From positions 1 through 44,010 of the forward strand of contig CP135238.1 of NCBI GenBank assembly GCA_032834875.1: a stretch of 44,010 nt of DNA, given 5' to 3'. Origin of the DNA: Sulfuracidifex metallicus DSM 6482 = JCM 9184. Lineage in GTDB: Archaea; Thermoproteota; Thermoprotei_A; Sulfolobales; Sulfolobaceae. Under the pieces are notes generated by a model that was not told the origin of the DNA, did not search any database, and saw only the letters and a program-made list of their open reading frames with translations. This document shows positions 31,927 through 41,583 of the stretch, piece by piece. The stretch's first letter is position 1; every line of letters starts with the position of its first letter. Made by a program: the position numbers and the translations under genes.

Positions 31927-32709
31927 AAGTTTCTCATAACTTCCTTTAAAATATAATGAAGTTGTAACGCCTTTGAGTTTTTCTATTAACTTATGGTTTT
32001 TCTCTCCCTCATATTCAATATAAAAATAATACCTCCATGGAATATTTTTCAAGGGTCTAGAATATATCATCGAAAGGTTTACCTTTTCCTCATAAAACTT
32101 CCCTAAGACATGATAAAGAGAACCAGATATATGGGGTATGGTAAAAATCATACTTGATTTGTTACCTTTCTGCATCTCTGTTTTTGAAATTAAAAAAAAT
32201 CTAGTAATATTAATATTATCTTGTATATTATAATCTATGATTTTGAGACCGTATAATCTAGCTGCCATTTCAGAACATATAGCTGCTGATCTAGGGTCCT
32301 TTGATGCCATTTCTGCAGCCTTAGAAGTGCTTTCAACTGGTATTATCTTTGATAATCTCCTTCTAGAAAGATATTCTCTGCACTCTTGAAGTGCATGTGA
32401 GTGAGAATAAACCATATCAAAGTTATCTCCAATGGAAGCTATAACTAGATTTATAGGCAGTTCTATTTCGAGGTTAACAAATATATTCTCTTTATAGAAG
32501 AGGTTATCTAAAGTTTCATTTACTGGTCCTTCTAGAGAATTTTCTATTGGAACTAAACCTTCGGTGCACTCATCATTATCAACTGACCTAAAGACATCTG
32601 TAATGGTAACCTTAGGCAAAAGTTCTCTGTTTTCAGCCACTAGAGCTGCTGCATGATGAGAAAATGAACCTAAAGGACCTAGAAAACATATCGAGCTATG
32701 TTTTACCAT
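31903..32709 (-). CDS. pheA: Prephenate dehydratase
   Basis: Converts prephenate to phenylpyruvate in phenylalanine synthesis. The 268-aa monofunctional protein has FLGPLGSFSHHAA at the N-terminus, VPIENSLEGPVNETLDNL (about residues 54-71), the catalytic-region NITRFFLI (about 166-173), and a C-terminal ACT regulatory domain (IFTIPHISGSLYHVLGKF, with SRP). No chorismate mutase domain is fused. It follows ilvA by 10 bp with a GAGGT Shine-Dalgarno site, so HIT-ilvA-pheA form one minus-strand operon. Confidence 0.93.
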   Translation of the reverse strand: MVKHSSICFLGPLGSFSHHAAALVAENRELLPKVTITDVFRSVDNDECTEGLVPIENSLEGPVNETLDNLFYKENIFVNLEIELPINLVIASIGDNFDMVYSHSHALQECREYLSRRRLSKIIPVESTSKAAEMASKDPRSAAICSEMAARLYGLKIIDYNIQDNINITRFFLISKTEMQKGNKSSMIFTIPHISGSLYHVLGKFYEEKVNLSMIYSRPLKNIPWRYYFYIEYEGEKNHKLIEKLKGVTTSLYFKGSYEKLSNNYTRL

Positions 32710-32719
32710 AAATGAAACC

Positions 32720-33943
32720 TCATTCTACAAATTTAGTTTCTATACCTTCATTGTTCATATCATTAATAAATGAATTAAGGTTTTCTTTACTAGGTACTTC
32801 AAAAGTAACATATATCTTTGTAAAGCCCGGTGGCACATCACTGCTTACCCTATCATGAACAATATCTATTATATTTCCTCTTACCTTTACTACATTACTT
32901 AAAATCCTATTAAGGTAACCAGGCTTATCAGGAACAATTACTTTAATTTTTACTACCCTCTTGGATATATATAGCATTTTCCCTATTATATTTGTAAATA
33001 AACTCATATCGATGTTGCCCCCACTTATTATTGACACTACTTTAGATTTATTTAAAGGTAGACTAATTTTATTATTTATAATAGCGGCCAAGGAAGCTGC
33101 TCCCGCTCCTTCTACTAGAACCTTTGATCTTTCTGCTAAAAGAAAGATAGTTTCACTAATTTCTTCATCATTTACTAAAACTATATCATCAACCAATTCA
33201 TTTATTATATCAAATGTAAGAGAAGATGGATTTTTAACTAATATACCATCAGCAACTGAGAATGAAGGCTCCACACTTATTAACTTGCCTGACTCCTTAG
33301 AAATCTTCATTGATGGCGAAGCAGTAGTCTGAACGCCTATTATCTTCACATTAGGGAGTTTTGCCTTTAAGGCAATACTTATTCCAGAAATTAATCCTCC
33401 TCCTCCTATCGGAACTACCACCACGTCAGGGGAGAGTGAAAGAAGTTCTAAGCCAAGTGTTGCTTGTCCTAAAATGACGTTTATATCATCGTATGGATGA
33501 ATAAAAATACTTCCAGTATTTCGCATTATTTCATTAGCCTTTTCTATTCCTTCATGTAAAAATCTACCGTATAGAATTACATTAGCTCCATAGGATCTAG
33601 TAGCTAAATACTTAGATATTGGGGCAGTTTCTGGCATTATTATTGTAGATTTAATTCCTAACGTAGATGAGGCGTAAGCAACTCCTTGAGCATGATTCCC
33701 TGCTGAAACCGCTATTACGCCTTTACTCCTATCTTTTGGCATCATCGATAGAAGTTTGTTGAAAGCGCCTCTAACTTTAAACGAGCCCGTTTTTTGGAAA
33801 TTCTCAAGTTTTAAAAAAACGTCACTGCCTGATCTCCTAGAGAAGGTAGTTGAATATTCCACTGGTGTTTCATGAATATAAGGAGATATTCTTTCCTTTG
33901 CTTCTCTAACTTTTTCAAACAAATCAACGTACTTCATATTCAT
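32720..33943 (-). CDS. ilvA: Threonine dehydratase (with ACT domain)
   Basis: A PLP enzyme that deaminates threonine to 2-oxobutanoate, the entry to isoleucine. The 407-aa protein has the PLP lysine in [15 protein letters not shown] (about residues 51-65), the phosphate-binding [12 protein letters not shown] (about 176-187) and a C-terminal ACT-like domain from about residue 330 ([17 protein letters not shown]). The short length and single ACT domain resemble the TdcB-like/archaeal form; a catabolic role cannot be excluded. An ATG 6 nt into the frame is an alternative start. Confidence 0.92.
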   Translation of the reverse strand: MNMKYVDLFEKVREAKERISPYIHETPVEYSTTFSRRSGSDVFLKLENFQKTGSFKVRGAFNKLLSMMPKDRSKGVIAVSAGNHAQGVAYASSTLGIKSTIIMPETAPISKYLATRSYGANVILYGRFLHEGIEKANEIMRNTGSIFIHPYDDINVILGQATLGLELLSLSPDVVVVPIGGGGLISGISIALKAKLPNVKIIGVQTTASPSMKISKESGKLISVEPSFSVADGILVKNPSSLTFDIINELVDDIVLVNDEEISETIFLLAERSKVLVEGAGAASLAAIINNKISLPLNKSKVVSIISGGNIDMSLFTNIIGKMLYISKRVVKIKVIVPDKPGYLNRILSNVVKVRGNIIDIVHDRVSSDVPPGFTKIYVTFEVPSKENLNSFINDMNNEGIETKFVE

Positions 33944-33949
33944 GGTTTA

Positions 33950-34444
33950 TCATTCTTCTTTGAGTTTTTCATATAACTTAGAATATGTATCTACCAAGGC
34001 TTCTGATATAACCTTAGTATTCGATATTACTGGCATAAAGTTAGCGTCACCATTCCATCTAGGAACTATGTGAATATGAACGTGATTTTCAACCCCTGCC
34101 CCTGCAACTCTTCCTATGTTTATTCCAACATTGAATCCTTGCGGATTGTAAGCTTTCCTTATGGCCTCTATACTAGCTTTAACTAGATGAAACACGTCTA
34201 TCATCTCGTCGTCAGAAAGAACTTCAATTGATGGAACATGTCTATAAGGAACTACCATGACGTGCCCAGCATTATATGGAAATGCATTTAAAACTACGAA
34301 TGAAAACTTACTTCTTTTTACAATGAGATTTTTTTCGTCTTGATGTTCATTATGAAGCCTGCAAAATAGACATTCTCCTTCGTTGCTCTTATTAGTAGTA
34401 TTCTGAATATATGTAGACCTCCATGGTGCCCATAAGTTTTCCAT
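33950..34444 (-). CDS. HIT-family nucleotide hydrolase/transferase
   Basis: A 164-aa histidine-triad protein. It has the N-terminal zinc pair CLFCR (about residues 25-29), NAFPYNAGHVMVVPYRHV and the catalytic triad HVHIHIVPRW (about 118-127). The family splits or transfers nucleotidyl groups, for example Ap4A or AMP-lysine; the exact substrate cannot be told from sequence. It heads the operon with ilvA and pheA. A TATA-like ACTTTAAT at about 34468-34475 on the minus strand predicts a leaderless start. Confidence 0.92.
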   Translation of the reverse strand: MENLWAPWRSTYIQNTTNKSNEGECLFCRLHNEHQDEKNLIVKRSKFSFVVLNAFPYNAGHVMVVPYRHVPSIEVLSDDEMIDVFHLVKASIEAIRKAYNPQGFNVGINIGRVAGAGVENHVHIHIVPRWNGDANFMPVISNTKVISEALVDTYSKLYEKLKEE

Positions 34445-34484
34445 AAGATGTTAGAACTAGTTATAGATTAAAGTTTTCTTATCC

Positions 34485-34507
34485 AAGCTAAGAAGAAAAA
34501 ACAGCTT
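34485..34507 (-). terminator. T-rich stem-loop after radA
   Basis: On the minus strand the sequence is AAGCT, then a 13-nt pyrimidine loop containing TTTTTT, then AGCTT. It lies just after the radA stop and before the HIT promoter. The U-run suits archaeal termination; the 5-bp stem is weak. Confidence 0.45.
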
Positions 34508-34513
34508 GTTATC

Positions 34514-35509
34514 TTACTCTTGAGAGTCTCTTACTCCTTCCTCTGTAATTTCAAACACTACTTCTCCTTCAGGCAGATGAGGAGCATCAATCATTCTCGC
34601 AATTCTCTTGTTCCCCCTGCTACGCTTTACTTGAAGTCTTATCCCTGGTACATGATAAAGAGTATGCCCTCCAACTGCGGTAGTTGGATCTCCATAAAAC
34701 ATGTCTGGCCTTGCCATCACCTGATTAGTAATAACTACTGCAATATCATACATCTCGGCTAATTTAGTAAGTTGATGAAGATGCTTGTTGAGTTTCTGTT
34801 GCCTTGCGGCTAAATTCTCTCTTCCAGTGTAATCCGCCCTAAACTGAGCCATTACTGAATCAACTACTATTAGCTTTATTGAAGGGTCTTCCACTATCTT
34901 TTCCTGCAGTTCATCTACAATAGCCATCTGATGGTCACTGTTTACAGCCCTTATGAAATAAATATTGTTCATTACTTGTTCTGGATCTAAACCTTGACCT
35001 TTAGCCATAGCTTCTATTCTCTCCCATCTGAACGTACCTTCTGTATCAATATATACCGCCTTTCCGTTCAGGCCTCCCTTCTCAGGAGGAAGCTGTACGT
35101 TTACGCTTATCTGGTGGCATATCTGTGTTTTGCCAGTACCATACTCGCCGAAAAATTCAGTCATGGTTCTAGTTTCTATTCCTCCTCCTAGAAGACCGTC
35201 TAAAGCTTGACTGCTGGTAGTTATTTTCTTTACTGTTAGTCTCTCTTTTTTAATTTCAAGAGCTGTCTTAAATTTTATATCTAGAGATTCACGAGCTTCC
35301 TTTATAATTTTTTGTGCTGTGGTTAAAGGTATTCCAGCAGCAACGCTTAGATCTTGGGCTGAAGCTATTGCAATTGACTCTATAGTAGGATAACCTGCTT
35401 CTTGAAGTTTAGTTAGAATATTCTGACTGACCCCAGGTAATTCATCTATAGATCTAACTGACTTCTTGCTTAAATTTTCTTGAACTTGATCTCCCACTTT
35501 AATCACCAT
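34514..35509 (-). CDS. radA: DNA recombinase RadA
   Basis: The archaeal Rad51/RecA homologue that forms filaments on single-stranded DNA and exchanges strands. The 331-aa protein has an N-terminal helix-hairpin-helix domain ([28 protein letters not shown]), Walker [10 protein letters not shown] (about residues 118-126), Walker B LIVVDSVM (about 213-220) and DNA-binding loops. No intein. The ATG at 35509 gives the longest frame. A GTG four codons later has GGTGA 5 nt upstream, the same spacing as other operon genes here, so a 327-aa form is possible. Promoter TTTTAAGT is near 35527-35534. Confidence 0.97.
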   Translation of the reverse strand: MVIKVGDQVQENLSKKSVRSIDELPGVSQNILTKLQEAGYPTIESIAIASAQDLSVAAGIPLTTAQKIIKEARESLDIKFKTALEIKKERLTVKKITTSSQALDGLLGGGIETRTMTEFFGEYGTGKTQICHQISVNVQLPPEKGGLNGKAVYIDTEGTFRWERIEAMAKGQGLDPEQVMNNIYFIRAVNSDHQMAIVDELQEKIVEDPSIKLIVVDSVMAQFRADYTGRENLAARQQKLNKHLHQLTKLAEMYDIAVVITNQVMARPDMFYGDPTTAVGGHTLYHVPGIRLQVKRSRGNKRIARMIDAPHLPEGEVVFEITEEGVRDSQE

Positions 35510-35555
35510 ACAATTTGGTTAAACTTAAAACCATCTCTTTTGTATCTAATATAAC

Positions 35556-36095
35556 TTATCCTCCCTCTCTTAAATACCATCCTATATCTAAAGTTGGTAT
35601 TACTTCTGTGGCATTTTCTATTTTATTTAGCTTAATTGGCTTAAGTATTGCAAACGCAACAAAATCTTTTCTATCATCTAAAACTATAGCATTATTAAAA
35701 CTAAATAAATTATTTATTATAATGGATTTTTTAAATGTTATAAGTTCTGCTTTATTTCTGTCTATAGTTATTTTATTATTACATTTATCTTTAACTAAAC
35801 TACCAAAAGTTAAAGTTGGCTTGAAATATGAGTTATTATATTCCTTTAATATTGGAGTGCCTATACTATATGGAAAAAAATCCAAATCGTTTAGCTTCAA
35901 GAGTAATTCTTCTAAAAAATTATTCTTTTTAAACATATATACTTGCTTAAATTTACCCTCAAGAGTATAAAACAAATTCTGATTGATAATATCACTAAAA
36001 TCATCACAGCTGTACAGAGAGGCAAAGTTAGATAATAATTCTTGTATTTTACTTTCATCAAGTTTTATAATTTTTATTCCTTTTCTAGTTGACAT
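35556..36095 (-). CDS. Nip7-like ribosome biogenesis protein (PUA domain)
   Basis: A 179-aa protein that matches eukaryotic Nip7 in outline: an N-terminal alpha/beta domain with VYMFKKNNFLEELLLKL, the segment PYSIGTPILKEYNNSYFKPTL, and a C-terminal PUA RNA-binding domain with AIVLDDRKDFVAFAILK, ending DIGWYLREGG where yeast Nip7 has DIGEYLRDED. In eukaryotes Nip7 works in rRNA processing alongside an NSUN methyltransferase (Nop2). It overlaps the NSUN-type gene here by 22 bp, which fits that partnership. Confidence 0.8.
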   Translation of the reverse strand: MSTRKGIKIIKLDESKIQELLSNFASLYSCDDFSDIINQNLFYTLEGKFKQVYMFKKNNFLEELLLKLNDLDFFPYSIGTPILKEYNNSYFKPTLTFGSLVKDKCNNKITIDRNKAELITFKKSIIINNLFSFNNAIVLDDRKDFVAFAILKPIKLNKIENATEVIPTLDIGWYLREGG

Positions 36096-37090
36096 ATAAA
36101 AAATCCCTCTGTATTATGAATATGTGGATAAATTCTGATGCATTGCGACACACTTTCTTCGAAAGAAATCCCATTGAACTCTTTTATTCCATTTGAATAA
36201 TTAAAAGAGACGTTCTTAATCACCTTCATACCTAGTTCAGTTACTGCATAGTTAATAATGAACTCGTCCTCTTCAGGACCTATGCTACACGTTGAATATA
36301 CAAGTCTCCCTCCATCTTTAAGTAAATTAAATGCAGTCTCTATTAATTTCAATTGGTTTAAAGCAAATTGTTTTAAATCGGCTGGGGAAGTTTTCTGTTT
36401 CCTTGAAGGATCCTTATACATAATTCCCTCTCCTGAACAAGGTGCATCTAAAAGAATTTTGTCAAAATTAAAGTTCATTTTCCTCAAATTAACAGAATCG
36501 GTCCTTACAATTACAGTGTTTAGAACTCCTAATCTATTAATATTGCTTTGTAAAGATTTAGTTCTACATCTAGATCTTTCAACAGCCATTATTAATCCTC
36601 GATTCGACATTAGCTGAGCCATCTCGGTAGTTTTACCTCCGGGAGCTGCAGCCATATCTAGAACTACATCATTCTCTGATGGTGCCAACATTAGAGGTGG
36701 AATCATGGATGATTTACTTTGTATATGATAATAGCCTTTCATATACTCTAATGTTGAACCTAGTGTTGGCTTTTTTGGCATTTCTATTATCTCATATCCT
36801 ATATTTATATCTTTTATTCTTTTTATCTTAAATCCATTTTCATTCATTACTTTTTCAAATTCCTGTTTATTAATTTTTAATGAATTATATCTTATAGTCT
36901 TTCGTAAAGGATATTGACAATAATTCAGAAACTGTTCTACATCGCTTTTCTCTCTAAATATCTCTAAATATCTTGACACCATGTAATCCATTATATGAAA
37001 ACGTTTACTGAGGTTAGCGTCTCCATGAAGCCTAGAATAGCGAAATATCTTGTCATAAGTCTTTAAGTATACTTCAGGTTTAGATGTCAT
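36074..37090 (-). CDS. NOL1/NOP2/Sun-family RNA m5C methyltransferase
   Basis: A SAM-dependent rRNA or tRNA cytosine-5 methyltransferase of about 338 aa. Motif I is LDMAAAPGGKTTEMAQLM, motif IV is LLDAPCSGEG (release Cys), and motif VI is VYSTCSIGPEEDE (catalytic Cys). The N-terminal region YSRLHGDANLSKRFHIMDY and PLRKTIRYNSLKI precede the catalytic fold. I chose the ATG at 37090; the frame runs 96 bp further but crosses into the divergent CYTH gene. A start at 36991 is also possible. Target (Nop2-like rRNA or Trm4-like tRNA) is not resolved. Confidence 0.88.
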   Translation of the reverse strand: MTSKPEVYLKTYDKIFRYSRLHGDANLSKRFHIMDYMVSRYLEIFREKSDVEQFLNYCQYPLRKTIRYNSLKINKQEFEKVMNENGFKIKRIKDINIGYEIIEMPKKPTLGSTLEYMKGYYHIQSKSSMIPPLMLAPSENDVVLDMAAAPGGKTTEMAQLMSNRGLIMAVERSRCRTKSLQSNINRLGVLNTVIVRTDSVNLRKMNFNFDKILLDAPCSGEGIMYKDPSRKQKTSPADLKQFALNQLKLIETAFNLLKDGGRLVYSTCSIGPEEDEFIINYAVTELGMKVIKNVSFNYSNGIKEFNGISFEESVSQCIRIYPHIHNTEGFFICQLEKE

Positions 37091-37126
37091 AATGATAGAA
37101 AGAGAAATAAAAATGAAGCTTAAATC
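37061..37126. promoter_or_regulatory. Interlocked divergent promoters of the NSUN gene and CYTH gene
   Basis: The plus-strand box TTTAAGTA (37062-37069) lies inside the NSUN coding region and predicts a start at about 37092, the CYTH ATG. The minus-strand box GATTTAAG (37119-37126) lies inside the CYTH coding region and predicts a start about 6 nt before the NSUN ATG at 37090. Each promoter is thus within the first codons of the other gene. Confidence 0.45.
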
Positions 37127-37637
37127 TCCCTCTCTTAATGATTTAGAAAGAGAACTGCAACAGAGATCTGTTCCAATAATTAGCACGGAAGAACAAGAGG
37201 ATATATACTTTAATTATAAATATAGGAATTTTAAACAAAGCGATGAAGCTATTAGATTAAGAAAGATAGGAAATAAATATGAATTAACATATAAAGGACC
37301 TAAACAGGGAAGTTTTGGAAAAAGCAGAGAAGAAATTACAATATCAATATCTAACACTGACATACCAAATATAAGAATCATAATGGAAAGAATCGGCTTA
37401 TATGAAACTTTTATTGTTAAAAAATTAAGAAAAAATTTTAAAATAGAAAAATTTATAATATCCTTGGATAGGGTGGAGGGATTAGGAGAATTCATCGAAA
37501 TTGAGGGGGACAACGTTACCGAAGACGAATTGAAATCTTTCTCTGAACATTTTATACGAGACTTTCACATAGAAGGAGAAGTAACAAATACCTCTTATCT
37601 TGAACTTTTATTGATGAAGAATGGCAAAGACGAATAA
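37092..37637 (+). CDS. CYTH-domain protein (CyaB/thiamine triphosphatase-like)
   Basis: A 181-aa triphosphate tunnel metalloenzyme-type protein. The N-terminal ExExK signature is EREIKMK (residues 3-9). Charged tunnel residues follow in EAIRLRKIGNKYELTYKGPK, SLDRVEGLGEFIEIE and the C-terminal SYLELLL. Members include class IV adenylate cyclases and inorganic or thiamine triphosphatases; the archaeal substrate is not established, so I do not assign a gene name. It heads a compact plus-strand run with the DUF62 hydrolase and nadM, overlapping the former by 17 bp. Confidence 0.87.
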   Translation: MIEREIKMKLKSPSLNDLERELQQRSVPIISTEEQEDIYFNYKYRNFKQSDEAIRLRKIGNKYELTYKGPKQGSFGKSREEITISISNTDIPNIRIIMERIGLYETFIVKKLRKNFKIEKFIISLDRVEGLGEFIEIEGDNVTEDELKSFSEHFIRDFHIEGEVTNTSYLELLLMKNGKDE

Positions 37638-38451
37638 CATTGCAATTTTAACAGATTTCAGTCTTTATGATAACTATAACGGAGTAATGGAAGGAGTAAT
37701 AAGGAACTTCAATAAGGACGCAAAAATTTCGTATTTGTCGGGTAATGTAAAGAAATTTAACTTGAGCAGTGCAGCATATCTTCTCTACACAGGTTATAGA
37801 TTCTTTCCAAAACGTACCGTATTCCTAGTTGTTGTAGATCCAGGAGTTGGGACAGAAAGACATCCTATCGTGGCTAAGACTAAAAACTATTACTTTGTAG
37901 GACCAGATAATGGCATTTTATATCCAGCAATTATGGATGACGGAATTTCAGAAATTCGAATAATCTCAAATCCTAAACTGTTTCTTTCTAACCAAATTTC
38001 TAGAACATTTCATGGTAGAGACATTTTCGCAATCTCAGCGGCTCTAATCTCTGTAGGAGTTCAGCTGGATACATTTGGAAATAGGAAAGACGAAAGAGAT
38101 CTAGTTCCATATAACATAAAATTTTTCAAAAGAGATAGTTGCGGAATTATAGCGAAGGTAATATATGTTGATAATTTTGGTAATGTTGCATTAAATATAC
38201 ATAAAAGTGAAATTAATCTAATTGATGATAAAATAGTAAGAATAAAAACTAGAAACGGAGAATACAACGCTAGGGTAGTGAAAACGTTTGGATATGGAAA
38301 GGAGAACGAATTAATTATTTATAGCAATGGGTTTGGGTTTATTGAAATTGGAATTAATAAAGGAAGTGCTCATGATATTCTCAAAACTTCAGAAGGAGAT
38401 GAGGTATGCTTAGAGGGATTTACCCAGGGAGATTTCAACCATTCCATTTAG
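37621..38451 (+). CDS. SAM hydrolase (DUF62, SAM hydroxide adenosyltransferase)
   Basis: A 276-aa member of the DUF62 family, which hydrolyses S-adenosylmethionine to adenosine and methionine. The N-terminal [33 protein letters not shown] (catalytic Asp and Arg), PDNGILYPA and [13 protein letters not shown] (catalytic His region) are all present. The biological role is unclear; it may limit SAM or supply adenosine. Its start overlaps the CYTH 3' end by 17 bp and its end overlaps nadM by 46 bp, an unusually tight arrangement. Confidence 0.9.
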   Translation: MAKTNNIAILTDFSLYDNYNGVMEGVIRNFNKDAKISYLSGNVKKFNLSSAAYLLYTGYRFFPKRTVFLVVVDPGVGTERHPIVAKTKNYYFVGPDNGILYPAIMDDGISEIRIISNPKLFLSNQISRTFHGRDIFAISAALISVGVQLDTFGNRKDERDLVPYNIKFFKRDSCGIIAKVIYVDNFGNVALNIHKSEINLIDDKIVRIKTRNGEYNARVVKTFGYGKENELIIYSNGFGFIEIGINKGSAHDILKTSEGDEVCLEGFTQGDFNHSI

Positions 38452-38924
38452 GACACTTGGAAGTCCTTAAATGGGGGCTTAATAAGGTAGACGAACTAAT
38501 AGTTTTAGTAGGCAGCGCACAGGAAAGTCACACACTGACAAATCCATTTACCGCAGGAGAAAGAATCGAAATGATAAGAGGAACTTTAATTGAAAATGAA
38601 ATAGATCTTTCTAAAATTATTATAATACCTATTCCAGATATATTAATGAATAGCGTTTGGGCCCATCATGTAAGTATGTATGTGCCTTCCTTTTCTATTC
38701 TTTTCGCAAGAAATCCATTAGTAGTTAGAATCTTTAAAGAGGCAGGATATAGCACTATTATACCTCCTGCTTTTAATAGAGAGAAATATAACTCCACTTT
38801 AATAAGAAAGCTAATGATAACTAACGGAAACTGGAAGGATCTAGTTTCGGAAAGTACATACACCTTTATTAAATCAATAAAGGGAGATGAAAGATTAAAA
38901 GAAATAGTTGGAAGTGATAAATAG
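38406..38924 (+). CDS. nadM: Nicotinamide-nucleotide adenylyltransferase (archaeal NadM)
   Basis: Joins NMN and ATP to NAD+. The 172-aa protein has the nucleotidyltransferase motif [17 protein letters not shown] (HxGH near residue 17) and the second motif [10 protein letters not shown] (about residues 130-139). Its length is typical of the archaeal enzyme, which forms hexamers. The start lies 46 bp inside the DUF62 gene; GAGG sequences just upstream may serve as ribosome binding site. Confidence 0.93.
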   Translation: MLRGIYPGRFQPFHLGHLEVLKWGLNKVDELIVLVGSAQESHTLTNPFTAGERIEMIRGTLIENEIDLSKIIIIPIPDILMNSVWAHHVSMYVPSFSILFARNPLVVRIFKEAGYSTIIPPAFNREKYNSTLIRKLMITNGNWKDLVSESTYTFIKSIKGDERLKEIVGSDK

Positions 38925-38939
38925 GGAGGTAGAGATATT

Positions 38940-39874
38940 ATGTACAAATTAGAAACGTTCTATAACGTCTTTCCTTGGCATACTAACCATTTCGGTTCCT
39001 TACATGGAGGAATTTATATGAATTGGTTAGTAGATACTGCAGGTTTATTAATGTCTTCAGTAAGCAAAGGAAATTACCTTCTAGCATCTGTTGATTACAT
39101 ATTTCTCATAAAGCCAGCAAGGATAGGTGATATAGTAAGGGTGATTGCTGAAGTAACGGGAATATGGAACACATCTGTAGAGGTTAGAGTTAAGGGATGT
39201 ATAAGCAAAGGAGGTACTGAAAAAGAAGAATTAGGAGCATTTAGCTATATGACCTTAGTTGCTACAGACGAACATAACAGACCTAGGCAAATAGATCTTA
39301 AAGATAAGTTTGTTAACGATGAGGAGAGCGAAAGGAGAAAAGAAAAGAGGTTACAAAGAAGAAAGGAGGTATTATCAGATCAAGAAGACCTACTTACAGA
39401 TATGACGTTCTCTAGGTCTTATACTAGAACAATATATCCGGAGCATGCATTTGGAAATGGAATTCTTTATGCGGGTAAAATGTACACTATGTTAGACGAG
39501 CCATGGCAATCATTGCTAAAATGTACTCCAAAGGTAATGTATTTACAGTTTCTACTGGAAGTGCTGATTTCTTAACTCCAGTTAAGGTAGGTGATATATT
39601 GGAAATTCAAAGTGCAGTAGAGTATACTGGAAATACTTCGCTAGACGTAGGAGGAAAAGTTTTCGCTATAGATTACTTTGAAGGAAAGAAAAGGCTAGTT
39701 ACTAATACAGTTTTCTCTTTTGTTGCGATAGACGATAACAATAAACCAAGATCTATACGTAAAATTGAACCGTCGTCTGAAAAGGAAAAGAGTAGATTCG
39801 AACTAAGATTGAAAGAAAGAGAGGATAGAATAAGAACGTCCAAAGCGATTCAGAGTACTTTCAATTGTAGTTGA
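38940..39874 (+). pseudogene. Double-hotdog acyl-CoA thioesterase with a single-base frameshift
   Basis: Two frames together encode one acyl-CoA hydrolase of two hotdog domains. The first frame (38940-39575) gives domain 1 ([18 protein letters not shown]) and the start of domain 2 ([17 protein letters not shown]). The second frame takes over at about 39500 with [20 protein letters not shown] and runs to 39874. Restoring one base near GACGAGCC (39496-39502) would yield MLDEAMAII, the expected hotdog helix, in a 311-aa protein. A strong GGGAGGT site lies before the ATG. It may be a recent pseudogene or a sequencing error. The 3' end overlaps DUF99 convergently. Confidence 0.8.
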
Positions 39875-40389
39875 CCTACACTTCTTCCTATTATATGTGC
39901 TGATCTTATTGGCTCTGGATACTTTACAAATATCTGATATTTTTCTATTATTTCCTTAGCAATTTGTAGGTCTAGGTCTGTATAAACGAAAACTGTTCCC
40001 TTCTTTGTAGAAAGCGAAGTTAAATTTCCTATGACCTTATTAATTGTTTCTATTCTTTCATTATCGTCTCTAAAATGCTTTTTAAGGGCATTAAGAATGG
40101 ATGTGTTATTAGGTTTTTTTCCAAAAAAATAAATAAAATTAGATGTAGGCTTGATGTAATTAAATCCTCCGCATATAACACTATCTATTATTGTAATATC
40201 TCCCTTATCTAAGGAAGAGTATATCTCAGTTGCATCTTCTCCATCTACAGTTATAAAATCTAAATCAATATTTTTTATACTGAAGTTGTCATAGACCACG
40301 CTTATCAAAGGTGCTTTTCCTTTCCTTCCTTTGAACGAGAGGGGAAAATATCCATCATCAACTCCAGATACTAGCAATTTTAGAATCAC
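39850..40389 (-). CDS. DUF99 (UPF0215) family protein
   Basis: A 179-aa conserved archaeal protein. The family pattern is clear: [10 protein letters not shown] near the N-terminus, [11 protein letters not shown] (about residues 45-55) and [13 protein letters not shown] (about 70-82). The function is not established, although an endonuclease V-like relationship has been suggested for the fold. The start is a GTG 32 bp inside the cdc6 3' end, so the two are co-transcribed and probably coupled. The last 25 bp overlap the thioesterase gene on the other strand. Confidence 0.85.
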   Translation of the reverse strand: MILKLLVSGVDDGYFPLSFKGRKGKAPLISVVYDNFSIKNIDLDFITVDGEDATEIYSSLDKGDITIIDSVICGGFNYIKPTSNFIYFFGKKPNNTSILNALKKHFRDDNERIETINKVIGNLTSLSTKKGTVFVYTDLDLQIAKEIIEKYQIFVKYPEPIRSAHIIGRSVGQLQLKVL

Positions 40390-41545
40390 TCTCCTTCAAT
40401 ATTTTAATTACAAGAGGCTTCTCTACAGCTAAAGAAATTTCTTTAGTTTTACCATATCTCCCTCTATTAATGACTTTAGCATTGAGAATACCTATCATAT
40501 CTAGTTCATTTATTATGTCACTGACTCTTCTTTGAGTTACTACCTCTATTCCCATTTTTCTAGCTAATGATGAGTATATATTATAAACCTCTCCAGTTGT
40601 TAATCTATCATTGGATGATAGGATAGATGCTAAAACTAATTTAGAATGAAATGGAAGAGTTGAGATTACCTCATGAACTCTATCTTTCTCTATTTCACCT
40701 CTAGCTTCTTGCACATCATCTTGTGTAATTTTAGCCTTACCTTTCCTTTCTGCTATTTCTCCTGAGACCCTAAGAAGATCAAGAGCTCTTCTGGCATCTC
40801 CATGATCTCTTGCAGCTAGCGCTGAACAAAGACTAATTATCGAATTGTCTAACACATTCTCTCTAAAGGCTAAGTTTGCCCTCATCTTTAGAATCTCTGT
40901 TAGTTCTTCCGCATTATAAGGGGGAAACACTATCTCTATTTCTCCTAAGCTACTCTTGACCCTAGGATCTAATATATCTATAAACTGAATATCATTTGTA
41001 ATTCCTATTAGAGACACTTTACTCTTGTTTAATTCAGAATTTATCCTAGTAAGTCTATATAATATATCATCATTATATTTTTTCACTAAAGCATCTATTT
41101 CGTCTAAAACAACTACCACATTGTTCTTAACTAACATCAAGGACTTCAATAATCTTCTATATAATTCTGCTAACGATAGGCCAGTAAAAGGAACCTTATC
41201 TCCTAGCCATTCTAAAATGTCAGCTATTACCCTATAAGGAGTATCACTTTGTCTTGTATTGATATATATAAATGAAAATTTATCCGGTATTCTCTTTTGA
41301 AGATTAGAAAGAACAAATTTAGTAACTGCGGTCTTTCCAGTACCAGTAAGGCCATAAATAAAGATGTTACCAGGTCTCTCTCCTTTGTATAGTTGTGCCA
41401 TAACACTAACAATTTCCTTTATTTGCCTTTCTCTAAATGGAAGTTGATCGGGTATATAGTCTGGTAAGAGATACTCCCTGTTCTTGAAAATGGCTGAATT
41501 CCTTATGTTCTCTAGGACTTCATCTATAATGTCGCTCATTGACAT
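40358..41545 (-). CDS. cdc6-1: Replication initiator Cdc6-1 / Orc1-1
   Basis: The AAA+ initiator that binds origin recognition boxes. The protein is about 395 aa, with N-terminal [12 protein letters not shown], Walker [11 protein letters not shown], Walker [12 protein letters not shown], sensor 1 LIGITND, sensor 2 [10 protein letters not shown], and a C-terminal winged helix with TTGEVYNIY and [17 protein letters not shown]. The frame is open upstream to 41662 but there crosses an origin box. The TTTTTTAAGT box on the minus strand (41567-41576) predicts a leaderless start at the ATG at 41545. Location near radA and three boxes upstream identify it as the oriC1-linked paralogue. Confidence 0.93.
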   Translation of the reverse strand: MSMSDIIDEVLENIRNSAIFKNREYLLPDYIPDQLPFRERQIKEIVSVMAQLYKGERPGNIFIYGLTGTGKTAVTKFVLSNLQKRIPDKFSFIYINTRQSDTPYRVIADILEWLGDKVPFTGLSLAELYRRLLKSLMLVKNNVVVVLDEIDALVKKYNDDILYRLTRINSELNKSKVSLIGITNDIQFIDILDPRVKSSLGEIEIVFPPYNAEELTEILKMRANLAFRENVLDNSIISLCSALAARDHGDARRALDLLRVSGEIAERKGKAKITQDDVQEARGEIEKDRVHEVISTLPFHSKLVLASILSSNDRLTTGEVYNIYSSLARKMGIEVVTQRRVSDIINELDMIGILNAKVINRGRYGKTKEISLAVEKPLVIKILKESDSKIASIWS

Positions 41546-41566
41546 AAACATCTTTTGAGATAACAA

Positions 41567-41576
41567 CTTAAAAAAG
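41567..41576 (-). promoter_or_regulatory. Promoter of cdc6-1
   Basis: TTTTTTAAGT on the minus strand is centred about 26 nt upstream of the chosen ATG at 41545, predicting a leaderless mRNA. It lies 8 bp from the origin palindrome and 28 bp from the nearest origin box, so initiator bound at the origin could repress its own gene. Confidence 0.5.
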
Positions 41577-41583
41577 ATCAGGC

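Noticed and set aside
37091-37186. A 32-codon N-terminal extension of the NSUN methyltransferase
   Set aside because: It is antisense to the CYTH N-terminus, which carries its signature ExExK there, and its hydrophobic composition is unlike the family.
39479-39575. Programmed -1 frameshifting in the thioesterase gene
   Set aside because: The direction fits, but no slippery heptamer is present at the point where homology switches frame (about 39500), and a slip at the AAA near 39477 would replace the conserved MYTMLDE. Loss of one base is simpler.
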